Shown here: positions 44,210 to 56,075 of the stretch, piece after piece
Position numbering within the stretch: position 1 is the stretch's first letter
Layout: each line of letters begins with the position of its first letter
Source: Globodera rostochiensis
Lineage: Eukaryota > Nematoda > Chromadorea > Rhabditida > Heteroderidae
Length of the DNA: 64,000 nt
NCBI GenBank assembly: GCA_018350325.1
Contig: JAEVLN010000004.1
Coordinates: 1,674,001 to 1,738,000 of the forward strand
Direction: 5' to 3'
The notes under the pieces: model-generated
What the model saw: the letters and a program-made list of their open reading frames with translations, nothing else
The model's database searches: none
Told to the model about the DNA's origin: nothing
Position numbers and translations under genes: made by a program

Positions 44210-46580
44210 TCAACGTGTCGTCAATGGCACTGTGGGCGTGTGCGGTCGTTGCCGCGCAACCATCATCGCCGAAGGCGCATGTTGTGCAGCGGTTGACAGT
44301 TCCTCCAGCGTTGCCAACTGCACGACCATCTGCGAGTGGATGGAAAATTGCGATGCTCAACATAATGCCACAAAAATTTCGGAGTTTTTTGTTTGAATGC
44401 CAAAGACCGGTCGGATTCAAATGTTAAATGCATGTCCACGGACCTGTGAGCTGCTAGGGTTCCGCTGCAGTGATCTGCGCTTGAATTGCTGAGTGTATCC
44501 CGTCCGCATGGACTCGACCTGCGCGAAGAGTGCCAATGCCATTATCAAAGCATGTGAATCGCCAAATTTTTTTACCAAAAAGTTTGTAAGCGTTATCCAG
44601 GCCCGGAACGCTTCTCTCTTCCCCCGTACGGGTTCTGTCTAAAGTTTGACCAATTTATGCAATGGACAAAAAGTCTAACGGACAAATGCCCAATTATCAT
44701 GGACATTTTGCCCAGTCAACAGACATTTGATCCAGTTTTATCAACAAAAAACCCAATGATTGCCTATCGATCAAATAAAGAGAACTTTTACTTTGGCCAA
44801 TGCGTGGCTGATCGATTCGCCCAAATCATCCCACAAATGCGCCTCGTTGGTCGACCCGAACACGGTGAAGTGCTGCTCGCCTATGCGATAAGAACGCTCC
44901 TGACATGACAAACATTCAATTTCAAATCATTTTTTACAATTCAATAGATTATTGGTCAACTCCCCCGACATTTTTGTGCCTTCACCCCGATTTAATTCGC
45001 GGCATGCCGTCCCCGAGAAAACCCCGGTCCCGCAGCATGCCGTCCTCGACAGCTTGTGCCCGACATATGCCGTCCCCGAGGGCGGGGCCCAACAATTAAA
45101 CAATCAAAATGTTACCTGCACGAGCCTTGAAGGTCCTTAAAAAGCAAATTTTCATTAATATTAAAATATAAGAAGACTAAAGAGAGAGGAATGGCACTGA
45201 ACTTTGAAATTTAGACAAACATTAAATTTGTGCCAATTTAGTGAAACGGGAAATTCGGTGCCATCTCCGGCGGTCATTCAGAAACCATTTAAATTTTGCA
45301 GAGCAAAATCAAACAGTTCGCCAAGCTGGCGTCCATGCTCTTTCTGATCGCAACATTTGCCATAGGAAAAGCCTTCGACGATGGACATCTTTTGAAACAT
45401 TTCTTTGGCCGCCGCATTCCGGTGTGCCAAATCTCTGCAAAAAAAATGCCAATTTGTACCAACAACAAACAAAAAAAAATTGGGAAATTAAGAATTTAAT
45501 ATATTTTAAATAACATTTTAAGCAAACTAAAACCTCTCGAGTCTCTCTATTAATAACAGTAAATTCAAAGTCTCGAGATTATTCCTAATAATAGAATTTT
45601 CTCATGGCATTCATTCACTTGAACGCATTGGCAAACGCGCCGGACGAGCGGATTCGGGGCCAACTTTGCTGCAGAATGTGCAGTTGGTAGCTGAATGTGC
45701 AGAGTTCGCAATTAATCATTTTTATTCTCAATTTACACCAAAAAAGCTGTTTTGAAGAAACCTGATCAGTCATAACACCTCAATCAGTTTTTGCTTCTGA
45801 TCAGTTTTGTCTCTCATGATCGAAAAAACGGATCTCATGATGCTAATCAATTCAACTATTATGATTCTGATCGTTGACTGATCAGTGTCAAAAAAAAAAA
45901 AAAAGATTATGGTCCTGATCACTGATCAGTCTTTAAAAAATGGGCCATTCTGTACACCTGCTCAGCTTGAGATGCTCATGAACAGTCGTCTCCACGGTCG
46001 ATCCAACAGCCAACTCGCTCATTTTCCTCGTCACCAACGAAATTGTGGCCGAATTTCCGCTGCAATTTGCGGTGGTAACCCTTGAAAAGCGCCGCTGGGG
46101 CGTTGCGCCTCCAGAAGACGTGCCGATGCCTGAGGCGCTATATTTAGCGAATTTATGCAAAACTTTCGGCACCTCCGGCCGCATTGGCCAACTCTTTGCG
46201 CAGTGAGTCCTGCTGATCACCGGCCACTGACATGCGTCGATTGCGGCAAATTCTGTTGGCAGTGATTGTCGGCGACGGAGACAAAAGGTGCCGACTGACT
46301 AACGCCTGCGGGGGAGTGCCTGAAAATGCACGCGTTGAATGCATTGACAAAATATGTCCGCCGGGCACACCCGCAGTTGCAGCCGGACGCGACGGCTCTA
46401 TGGACGGAAGCGGGGAAAGCGGCGGGTGGCGGTGATTGTTGTGGTTCTGGGGCAGGTTCAGCGGTTGCTGCTCCTCGTCCTCGCCCTCCGGTTGTTGCTG
46501 ATTAAACGGCAATCGATGCGGAGATTGGCACTGCGCACGACCGGCGGAATGGAGGCGAGACAACGAGGACTCTCTGATGT
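44210..46580 (-). CDS. Globin with long N-terminal extension (multi-exon)
   Basis: Minus-strand exons: about 46170-46580 (Pro/Ser/Gln-rich, RLPFNQQQPEGEDEEQQPLN), about 45952-46135 (KMSELAVGSTVETTVHEHLK), about 45617-45672 (QSWPRIRSSGAFANAF, globin helix A/B), about 45290-45433 (RNAAAKEMFQKMSIVEGF then KEHGRQLGELFDFALQNL, helices C-E; the His in KEHG is the likely E7), about 45118-45137 plus 44796-44909 (SRLVQERSYRIGEQHFTVFG, helix G), about 44449-44560 (LALFAQVESMRTGYTQQFKR, helix H) and 44210-44350 (SQMVVQLATLEELSTAAQHA, stop TGA). The spacing fits nematode globins, which often have extended termini. The F helix and proximal His were not resolved, so either a short exon is missed or the gene is damaged there. 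The true 5' end is uncertain; a possible first exon MKHSVEKAKPLDIS lies near 46.65 kb. It would bind heme for oxygen storage, sensing or redox signalling. Confidence 0.7.
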
Positions 46581-48677
46581 GCCCCTAAATTTAAAAAAAA
46601 ATTTTAATCGGTTTCGGCACCGGCATCCCTGGAAATGTCCAGAGGTTTAGCTTTCTCCACCGAATGCTTCATTCATTAAGGTTCAATTTGGCAACATCAA
46701 TGGGGAAACAATAGGCCATAGGAATGCCAATCTCGATTTTGTCATTCAAAGGGTCCCGAAATTTGGTCAAGATCCCCCGGGCCAGGTTCAATGCTGTCCA
46801 CTTAAAGATGCTCTTCAAATGGAACACTGTTGAATTTTGGAGAGTGCCATCCGTTCAGCACTTTGCCAAGTTCAAAAAAAGGAATTTTCAGCCCCTCCGG
46901 GGGCAAAAGGGGCGGCTGCTCGAGGGGGCCTTCTTTATTCGATGCCAGCAGCACATAAAACTGAATTTGTTGTGCCATGGGATTTGGTTGGGGGGGGGGG
47001 AAGGGCAAAATTGGCAAAACGATGACGATGATGACGAATTTGTTCGGGGGCCGGGGCGCAAATTGAGGAACGGAAATTGTATTTGTGGGTGCCCTCCCGT
47101 AAAAGTTAAGGAGGTCGTGGCCACTTTTGTCAAAAAAAGAAATTTCAGAAGCATTTTTTTGTGCCTTTTTATGTTAAATTTTATCATTTTCACATTTTAT
47201 TCAGTGTTTAAATTGAAAGAAATTATCCTAATTTTTAAAACAAAGGAAAAATAAATGTCATCCAACAATCGCTGTGGAATGGAAATTTTTTTGGCAAAAT
47301 TTTGTGCCCTCCGGGGATGGATTGAATTTGTTGTGTAAACAAAAATTTTAAATTCGTCACCCATTGGTGGAGAAAAAATGGGCAAAAAAAAGGGAAATTC
47401 GAGGTCACTACTTTCAAAATCATTAAATTGGGAGAATGATAAAAGGACTAAAAATGGATCGTGACATGACAAATAGACGAAATTTGGATTAGAAAAGGAG
47501 GTCGCTGAAGTGACAAATAAACTAAAATTGGATTGGGTGAAGTGAGAAATGGACTAAATTGTGTCTGACCATTAAATGGAACCAATAATTAATGGAGCAG
47601 ACAGACACTCTCTCTGCTGCTGATGAGAAGCCGGAACGACAATAAATTTTCCGGATAGTGAAATTCCGGATGCCAATATTTGTCAAGACTCTCGAATGGC
47701 AGCTCATAAATTTTGCTCTCTTTTTTAAATTCCATCCAAATGAACTACTCATTTTGAAGCACCAAAATTGGGTGAGTTTTTGTTAAAGCAATTTTGGTAC
47801 AAAAAGTCGAAATGGGGCAAAACGCCTACGGCAAATTCCTTGGGGGCTTTCGTGAAATTATTTCTTGGAATTTCCCAATTTTTAATTTTGATTATTTTTT
47901 GTCAATTTTCAAAAACGCTGGCCAATGGCAAAGTGCCAACGTTTTCGAAGATGCTAATGAAACTTTTAGGCAATCCGGCACTTTTATTTTTCATGCCAAA
48001 GTTCAAATACTTTTCAGTAAACAAATTTAATGAAATGGTTTCATAAAGAAATGAATGGTTTAAATATTATGTCAATAAAAGTTTAATTTTTAATTCTTAA
48101 ATCATCAAATTTATTCCCCCAAATCCCAAAATTTATTTACGGCATTGGCATTCTTTTTCCATTGACGTCGGCATAAATTAAAATTTTGAAACAATGGCAC
48201 AAAAGGGGGGGGGGGACACCGGTGAAGCCTTTGAACGGAAGACAAAAGAAAAAAAGTTTTTTCCATTTTTTTTGAGTAAGGGTTTCATTTTGCATAAATA
48301 AAAAGGCAATGGAAAATTTGAAACTTTCAAAATTTTATGAATTTTGAAAGGGTAAATATTTTATTTTGGTCATAATGAAGTGAATGTGAAGTCGGGCGGA
48401 CGCTGCCATTTTTGGCATTTATTTTAATAAAAAAATTTGGCATTCCCAATTAAAACAAGTGCCATCATTAGAGTGGGAGAGCGTCGGAATTCAACTCCCT
48501 CGTGCCAAACCCCTCGGGGGAATAATGAAAAAAAAAGTTGTGCTTTAATGAGACACAAAATTTAAAATCTAAAATTTAAGAAATTCTCGCTTCAAACGTT
48601 TTCATTTGAAATATATTCGTTGGAATAAACTCTCGTCTTGTTTTTAAACTGGTTCAGGCTTTTTTCGAAAAATCGGG
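46581..48677. other. No supported gene
   Basis: AT-rich DNA with GC palindromes near 46892-46904 and 47309-47318, a G run at 46991-47001 and short frames on both strands. None shows homology-like motifs or consistent splicing. Confidence 0.35.
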
Positions 48678-48957
48678 TCACCAATCTTGGCATTGTGTTT
48701 GCTGTCTGATCACTCTAATTTCGATCAAAACGCCCACCGTTTGAGTGCCGGTTGGCATTGGCACGGCACATGTGGACAGTCGACGACGGCATTGAAGTGA
48801 AGACGGCGCCAGCGGCATCATCCTTTGAGTGCCGCCGCCGCCAATTTCTTGTGCCGTTGCCGGACAATCGTGCACAATCATTGCGGTCGATTCGCGCCGT
48901 TTGGCGGTGCTGTTGGCGTTGTGCACTGCCATTGTTGTAGACTGATCATTTCCCATT
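48678..48957 (-). CDS. Possible small protein or first exon with N-myristoylation-like start
   Basis: ATG 48957 gives MGNDQSTTMAVHNANSTAKR, where Gly2, Asn3 and Ser6 resemble an N-myristoylation signal. It continues RRESTAMIVHDCPATAQEIG and reaches MPTGTQT, where a GTGGGC donor is possible near 48740, or runs on to a stop at 48678. No homolog is recognised. Codon composition is richer in GC than the surroundings, mildly supporting coding. No downstream exon could be assigned. Confidence 0.3.
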
Positions 48958-50636
48958 GTTTTTTTATTGGGCAAAGGACAGAGAATTTGGCAAAATAATT
49001 AAATAACCAAAATTGACTGAAAATTACATCGCCCCGGAGGGGATAATGACAATTTTTAAAGAAAAAGCCAAAAAATTGCCAAATCAGAAAGAAAGACATT
49101 TAAGAGAATAGCAAAAACGGTCGCATTTTCTCATTGGGACATTGACCAGGAAGTGATGAATGAGGAAATGGACCCGGCGGGGACAACCGACGGACGATTT
49201 GATGTGCCGGATGATGAGCGGGGTTTGCGTGCTGATGGAAACTTTTTGGTTTGGACAAAATGGGCACCCAATGGCGCCGGCGGGGGGGGGGGGACATGAA
49301 AACGGGCGGAGAGTGCTTTTTTCGTCAGATTTAATCAACAAATTTCCCATAAATGAATGAAAACATTAAATTTTATTATTAATTAGACATTATGTGTAAA
49401 AAGTAATTGGTGCAATAAAAATATTTTAACGCTTTTAACACTCGCCCATAAAAGGCACAAATGCCGCCGCCTAATCGCATCCATCGATCGATCACCAGAG
49501 TGTGAAAAGGCGGTAAACTTCCAAAGCCCAAAAATAAACGGCTAATGCCACAAAAATAGGCGTCAAACCAAAAGCGCCGGCGGCGTTGTGCCGTCGTCAG
49601 TGAAGCGGAAATGGCACAAAATTTGGAGGTGATGGGGCGGGGGCAGGGGGCGGGGGGAAAGGGGTGGCATTGGCACACACCAAAATTTAATGCCAACAGA
49701 TTTATTATCATTGGGCCCCCCACAAATTACGATTTCATTTATTTTAATTATTTTGGACACCGGACAATATCAGCTGGCGCATTATGCCAAACCACTCGCA
49801 GCTGGGGACATAAAATTCGCACGGGTATTTTTGGCAAAATGGACGGGCAAATTGATGGAAATAGAATTTTGTTTTTGTCGTCAAAATTTTGATTGTTTTT
49901 ATTATTAATATTATTATTGTCAACAATAATAACGGTTCATTTTAACCAAAAAATATTGGCCAAACATGGATCTTATGAATTAAATTAAAAAATTTTAAAT
50001 TTAATAATTATTTTATTTGAAAGATTTAAATAGTTGCTAAAGGCATGGTAAATTAATTTTTATATTTTCGCGTTAGCTCATTTTTAAAAATAAAATTTCA
50101 TAAATCTTTTCGAACGTGCCAATGTTGTCAAATGAATGTGCTGGAGTGGCACTCGACACCCTTTTTTTTTTGTTCTTTCCCATTCATAAAATTTGCCCAC
50201 ATTTTTTGAGATTGTCGAGAAGATTTTTAATGGGGGATCGGTTGGCGCCATTATTTGCCGATTCATCTCAGGCCAATTATATGTTTCCACGCGAGATACT
50301 TCGGGTTTTCAAATTGTCAATTTTTTTGACATAATGCCAAACAAATGATGCCAAAATTGTGAAAATATTTTGGGCTTATTTTTAAAAGTACACGAAAACT
50401 TTGGTGGGTGCTCTGGCATAAGCTTGGACAGTTCAATCGGAGATAAAAAAAATTGCAAAAAAAAAGTGCCGATGTCTTCACTGATCAAACATGAACAGGA
50501 TCAAATCCTTTTTCAAATTTGTGAATCAACAAAATCCAGACATTAAGCATAAAAACCACAGACAAAGCGCAAGCATTTTATTTTATTATTATTATTTGTT
50601 GTGGATACTGATCAGATCGACTGATCAGAGCGCTGA
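48958..50636. other. No supported gene
   Basis: AT-rich spacer with a GC palindrome at 49032-49042, G runs (49281-49291) and short open frames without conserved features. Confidence 0.35.
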
Positions 50637-51403
50637 TCACAATTGCACAATTGTTGCACTGCTCCACCTTCTGCTGCTGCTGCTGCTGCTGCTGCTTTTT
50701 TTGTCTTTAGACAGAACCATTTGCAGCTTGTTGCTGTCCTTAGCACTTGGGAACACGCTGCTGCTTGCACCGGCGCCTGCGGCGTTGTTGCACTTTTGCA
50801 CGAACGGATCGTAGCAGCCCATGCAGTCGTACATGTAACAGCACGACATCAGAACCAACAGCATCACCATCAACAGCGTGATCATGCCAAAGTAGGTGAA
50901 CGTGAACATGTACACCTGGAAATTGTTTTTAATAATTTTTTGTTGTTTGTGCTAAGGGGACATGGCGCTTTTCGGGATTCGAAAGTTCGGGTTTTGAAAC
51001 TTCAAAAAAACATGACGCCAAAGTTTCAACGCTATATTTAAACACTTACGGAATGCGTCTCAGCATCGATCCAGTTCCTGTAACCGCTCCAGGCGTTCAC
51101 CGCGTGCATTTCGACGACTTGAGGCTTCTGCACATCATCGTGTTCTTCGTCCCCAATGTTCAGTGCCTGCTTCAGAGTGTCGAGCCGGGACTGATTTGGC
51201 ATGGGCCGCTGTTCTTCTGGCAAATTTTTGTGATGCTGGTGTTGCATGTGACGAATGTTGTGGTCGTGTTTGTGCTGAATGTGTCGTCGAATGGACGAGC
51301 TCAGCATCGGCAAGGCCCCAACTTCGAGCAGGACCAGGAACAAAAGCAGCAATTGAAGCACACGAGTGAATTGGCACATTTTGGTTGACATTATTTGTTG
51401 CAT
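50637..51403 (-). CDS. Small type I membrane protein, unknown function (two exons)
   Basis: Exon 1 (51050-51403) starts MQQIMSTKMCQFTR, followed by a strong hydrophobic signal sequence (VLQLLLLFLVLLEVGALP), then a His/Gln-rich stretch (RRHIQHKHDHNIRHMQHQHH) and WSGYRNWIDAETHS. A GTAAGT donor joins in phase to exon 2 (50637-50915), which gives VYMFTFTYFGMITLLMVMLL VLMSCCYMYDC, a transmembrane helix with a Cys-rich boundary, then a Ser-rich tail (KDKKSSSSSSSSRRWSS) and a TGA stop. The total is about 211 residues. Predicted topology: about 80-residue extracellular region, single helix, cytoplasmic tail with basic and Ser residues. The family is not recognised. The polySer is encoded by a CAG/CTG-type repeat at 50672-50693. 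Confidence 0.7.
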
Positions 51404-52345
51404 AAAAGCAATCGGCAGTTTATTGCTGCAAAGAAAGTAAGTGATTAGAACTGTTCAATTTCAAAAATGGTGTGAATTCTCAACACGATCGTGAGCTGAA
51501 CATAAATGCTAATTTTGATTAAATCTCTGAATCCGATGGATCGTGAACTGAATCAGAAATTTGATCGGACCTTTAAGGATTTTGCTTAGCTCTGATCAGA
51601 AAATGGTCGTGAAATATGTAACAAAACTAATAGAGGTGGATGGTCGGAGTTGGTTTGTTTCAAGCAAAAATGACAAATTGTAAAGCCAGCTGAAGAAGAT
51701 GGTTTGGATGTTGGCATTGGCATATGCCGTTCTCGAATGTTCAATGTTTCTATTCGAGCGCCTTTATATGTGCATTCAATGCTGCCGGCTGATGTCCAAA
51801 TCCGGCCAAAATAATCTTAGGAGGATCTTGTTGATCCCATCTTTGGAGGCTTTCGCGGCATGGATGACGCGAATGGACGAGCAAATTCCGGCACGCTTTT
51901 GGCCTCTGACGTTTGGCACGACGCGCCGTGGCCCGTCGAATGCCAAACATTGTTAAGCAGGCCTGGGGTGGACGGATTCGGCAGGATTTGGCCATTCACT
52001 TGGAGTGATTGGCCATTATTCGGAGGGAAGTGCCCCCGGGGGGGATGAAAACGGCGCTTGGACGTCAGCAATGAGAACGAATGCGGGAGAAGGCTTATCC
52101 TTTGCCGCGTTACAACCAAGCGATGGACGGCACAAAATATTCAAATTACAATAAACAAATTTAATTGGATGTTCAAAAATCGAATATATTTATAAATTAT
52201 TAGATGTTTTTGTTGCTTAACCTAATATATTATAGAATTTGTAAAATAATAATTAACTTAAGTCAATTTGCAATTCATTTTTTTCAAAAATACACTTTTT
52301 GCTTCATACTAATTTAATAAACATAATTTCAAATCGCGCTTTTTA
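51404..52345. other. No confidently supported gene
   Basis: A plus-strand frame from 51699 (MVWMLALAYAVLECSMFLFE) has a hydrophobic start, but minus-strand frames overlap it and no splice context favours it. A GC palindrome lies at 52031-52042. Confidence 0.3.
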
Positions 52346-52632
52346 GACCAAGTACTCCGACTGAACCCGGGCAGTTTGGCACAGTGTGCCAATTCCATTG
52401 GCGGGCTCGGCATCAATGATCTTCACCGAAGTGATCGCCGCAACAAAGCTTAACCAGATTGGTCGGTCATCAATGCGACGTCATTCATTTTAACTCGATT
52501 TTATGCTTTTACTGAATAAAAAAATTGTAAAACAATTTTTTCTGACAATGTAGAGAATACTAGCGAGATTAAAAGTGTCGCTTTGACGGCCGGCACAATG
52601 TTGTCCGGATTTTGTGTGATGGTGCCAATTTA
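52346..52632 (-). CDS. Possible 3' exons of an unrecognised gene
   Basis: The minus strand reads TITQNPDNIVPAVKATLLIS (about 52570-52630, possible donor GTATTC) and, after a short AT-rich gap, FVAAITSVKIIDAEPANGIG TLCQTARVQSEYLV with a TAA stop (about 52346-52448). The amino-acid composition is coding-like and the two could be joined by a short intron. No family was identified and no upstream exons were found, so a gene fragment is equally possible. Confidence 0.3.
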
Positions 52633-55082
52633 AAGATTATAAAAATAACAAAAATGGAATGGAATGATCTGACCAGTAAAGTAAATGGTCTCCAATCAAA
52701 AAGCATAAATTATGTTTGCTTAAAGACTTTATATGATTAAAAATCATTATCGAATTAAAATTACTAATAAATTAGAACAAATGTCAATTTTAAAGGACTT
52801 CAAATTTGTGCAAAATTATTTAAATTTCAAATTACTTTTTGGTTTGTCCTTTCCTTCCGTTGTTCTCATCTATCTGAACAAAATGACTGAATGTACAAAA
52901 TACATAAAATGTAAAATTAATTACAGTATATTAATTAAATTTACAAATTTACCTCTAAAGCGAAAGAGTGATGAAAAGAGAAGAGAAAGCAGCAGACGCG
53001 ACACGCAAGTGATAATTAGTGATAATGATTGAGTGGACAGCGGGGGGAGGGGGGGGGGGGGGTCAAAGAGACTGTGCAATTTCTTTTGTTCCCTCGCTGA
53101 TTTTGCACAGCGGGGGAAAAAAATGCGGGCACTTTTGTTTAAGGGGGCATTTTGTCGGACTGAATTGGTCACTGACCCAACAGTCAAAATGGCAAGCTTT
53201 ATTGAGCTGGTTCCTGCCATGTTGCGAGCAGTTTTTCGCGGGGTCAGAGATCAGTGGCGGCGCAGGCGGGTAAACGCGCGGCGCAGACGCGTTCGCCCGT
53301 ACCTGCGGGCGCGCAGGCGTGTTCGCCTGCGCGAAACAGCCGAAAGGCGCCACCAACAGTGGTTAAGGATTAGGCATCTCCTTTAGAGGAGGTGCCCCCC
53401 GATGATGTGCATTGGTGGGTGTGGTGACACCTCACACCCAGATGGCGGAGGGGAAGACTGCCTATGTGGCCAACTCCTGCTGGTCAGCGAAAGCGGCTGG
53501 CCGGTGAAACTGAAAGAACAATTAAAATAATAAATTTACTCTAATTTTTTTTTTGCAAAAATTTGAAGTCCATTCATAAATAACAAATTATTTTAAAATT
53601 CTAAATAATTTTCACATGAAATTTTGTAAATTAAGTATAAGAAAAAAATGTTTTTATTTGGGGGTCATTTAGATGGAGAGGGTGGGTGGGCGATGTTTGT
53701 GTGCTGCGGACTGGCCACTCTGTCCAAATAAAATGCCAGTTGTGGGCCGGGCCGGCTCCGGGCTAGTCAAATTGGCGAATTTATACGTCGATGCCAATTG
53801 AATTCGAAAAAAACATTGAAATTTTGTATTACTTTTATTGCATGAAATTGTGTCTGGAATTTTGCTTCTTTCAAGTTAGCACAGATTTGGCTATATTTTC
53901 TGATAATTTAGCCTCATTAAGACATAATTAAGTGGTGATTAAAATTTTTACTAAAAAAGTAAAGTTGCCTAAGCTAAACGCAAATAAAAAACAGTTTAAT
54001 CCTTGAATGCATAAAATTAGGTAAACAATTCAAAAATTTGTACGGCAAACATTTTACCAGCAGCCAGCCCCTCGATGGATTTCCTTTCTAAGCCCAGAAG
54101 TTCCCCCCCCCCCAATCGAGTTGATCCCACGCATTTAAAGCAAAAAAGTGATAAAAATAAAGCCTGGCAACACAAAATTGTGATCAAAATTTAAGCCTCT
54201 CGGCTCTGCTCGCGCTGGCTGTTGTCCCCGGAGGCGGAGAAAGCATTTGTTTGCTTTCTTCAGCAAGCACTGCGCGAACAGAACGAGCGGAAGCAAAAGA
54301 AATGGAACGCTTCTTCAGTCCCGGCCCCCTCGGCGCGGATATAATTCAACATTCTTCGCCACAAATACATCACAATTCCATTCATTCATTTTGAGTATGG
54401 TCGTCCTCCCACCACCAACATGCGGGAGCAGTACACAGCAACATAACCAATATTGTCAATGTTTAAAAGTGATCCAAGCTGAACATTAGCTAACCGTGTG
54501 AGTGATCCTAAATTGAGTGAGATTAAACGATCGACTCTAAACTGATCCATTTTTAATTCCATTGCTCGAGCTTTTTGCATGAGTCGACTCGTTTGCTGTC
54601 ACTTGATCACAAAGTTTCGAGTTTTGATCGAGCCTTTGGATAAGCCCCGATCAATTAGCCACCACTTGATCACATGATCGACTTTGCTCGAGTCCTTGAG
54701 ATGTATTAAGTTTGTCATTTTTGGTTGATTGAAAAAAATATACGTTCCAAATGCTCTTCTGTCGGAGGGGGGGGGGGGGGGGAAATCCGGTTTTCCGTCC
54801 CTCTACGCAATGTTAGTGGACCGGATGGGTGGGTTAAGCTTTCCCCTCCCCCCTGGGGGGCCACCAGAGTGCTCTGACACTTTCTTTTTGAAGCGAGCGA
54901 GAAAACACTTTGGCCAAGGCGCGAAAAGCGATTGATCGATGGAAAAAATATGTCGTCCCCCCCCCAATGATCCCCCCGAACTTCGACTGTCTGTGCTCGA
55001 CGACAGTCGCCCCCCCCCCGCCCCTCCCGCCACATTATTTCGCTTTTGCGCAAAACAATGGCACTAAAGGGGCACATAAATA
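52633..55082. other. Intergenic; GC/Arg-rich patch at 53.2 kb
   Basis: A plus-strand frame at 53188-53385 encodes an Arg-rich sequence (RDQWRRRRVNARRRRVRPYL). It rests on inverted GC-rich words (GCGCAGGCG...CGCCTGCGC) and is probably structural rather than coding. G or C runs occur at 53040-53062, 54105-54114, 54767-54782 and 54957-54965. No other gene is supported. Confidence 0.35.
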
Positions 55083-55919
55083 GGTGCTAGGTCGTTTCGT
55101 AAAAACTGCCACCATGGGCGTTTCGTAAATTCGCCAGGGCGTTTCGTAAATTCGCCAGGTCGTTTCGTAAATCTGCCATTATGGGCGTTTCGTAAATCTG
55201 CCACTATGGGCGTTTCGTAAATTCGCCAGGGTGTTTCGTAAATCTGCCACTATTATATTAATATAATATACATGTATATATTAAGTGCATACACATTTTT
55301 TATCGATCAAAATAATTTTTAAACGTCAGATCAGACATAAATTGAAAGCGCCTCACAATAATTTATTCACCTATTATTTTCTTCAACAATATAACGGCAA
55401 ATAATTCGAAAGCGCCGCCGAAAAATATTTACCTATTATTTGCTTCTACCACCCCCCTATTGTTCGCTCTCGACGATGAAGGCGATTACATTTTTAGTAA
55501 GCATCGAATCAAGGCGCAAAAAATTTGGTTGAGCTGTATTTTAAGAAAGAAATAAAAACACGCGGAGATTTATTGGAAAAATTGGACGAAAATTGGTATT
55601 GAACTTAGCCTAAGGACTTTGGATAGACATCTGGCTAAAAGGATAATGGAAAATTTACTAACTACATCATTTCTGAATTATATTTTTATATATTTGTTAA
55701 TAAAATTTTAATTCCTTTTGTTCGATAAAAATGTGTATATATTTATATATATAATAGTGGCGAATTTACTAAACGCCCATAGTGGCAGATTTACGAAACG
55801 CCCTGGCGAATTTACGAAACGCCCATAATGGCGCATTTACGAAACGCCCCTTGATGGCGAATTTACGAAACGCCCATGGTGGCAGTTTTTACGAAACGAC
55901 CCAGCACGCATAAATATAC
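55083..55919. mobile_element. Foldback transposon with tandemly repeated inverted ends
   Basis: Left end 55083-55260: seven units of GGGCGTTTCGTAAATTCGCC or a TCTGCCAC(T/C)AT variant. Right end about 55755-55919: the same units in reverse complement (ATTTACGAAACGCCC). Outermost sequences are GGTGCTAGGTCGTTTCGTAA and its mirror TTACGAAACGACCCAGCAC. Identical ATAAATA heptamers flank the element (55076-55082 and 55920-55926), consistent with a target-site duplication. The interior of about 490 bp is AT-rich, with no transposase. This is a non-autonomous foldback element, and a smaller relative sits at 32.7 kb. Confidence 0.82.
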
Positions 55920-56075
55920 GGCGAATTGGAAGAAAAAAAATAGTTTTATTTATTTTTGCCGCTATTTTAATTGTGTAAATATTCCAGAAAATTAGTCCAA
56001 ATTTAAAAAATTTTCTAATTATTTTTGTTTATCCAAAGGGATCAGTGCGCTCTAATAAAGCAAATTCCACGTTAA

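Noticed and set aside
53188..53385. Arg-rich frame as a nucleic-acid-binding protein
   Set aside because: It rests on GC-rich inverted words with many CGC triplets. No conserved motif, splice context or non-repetitive flank.
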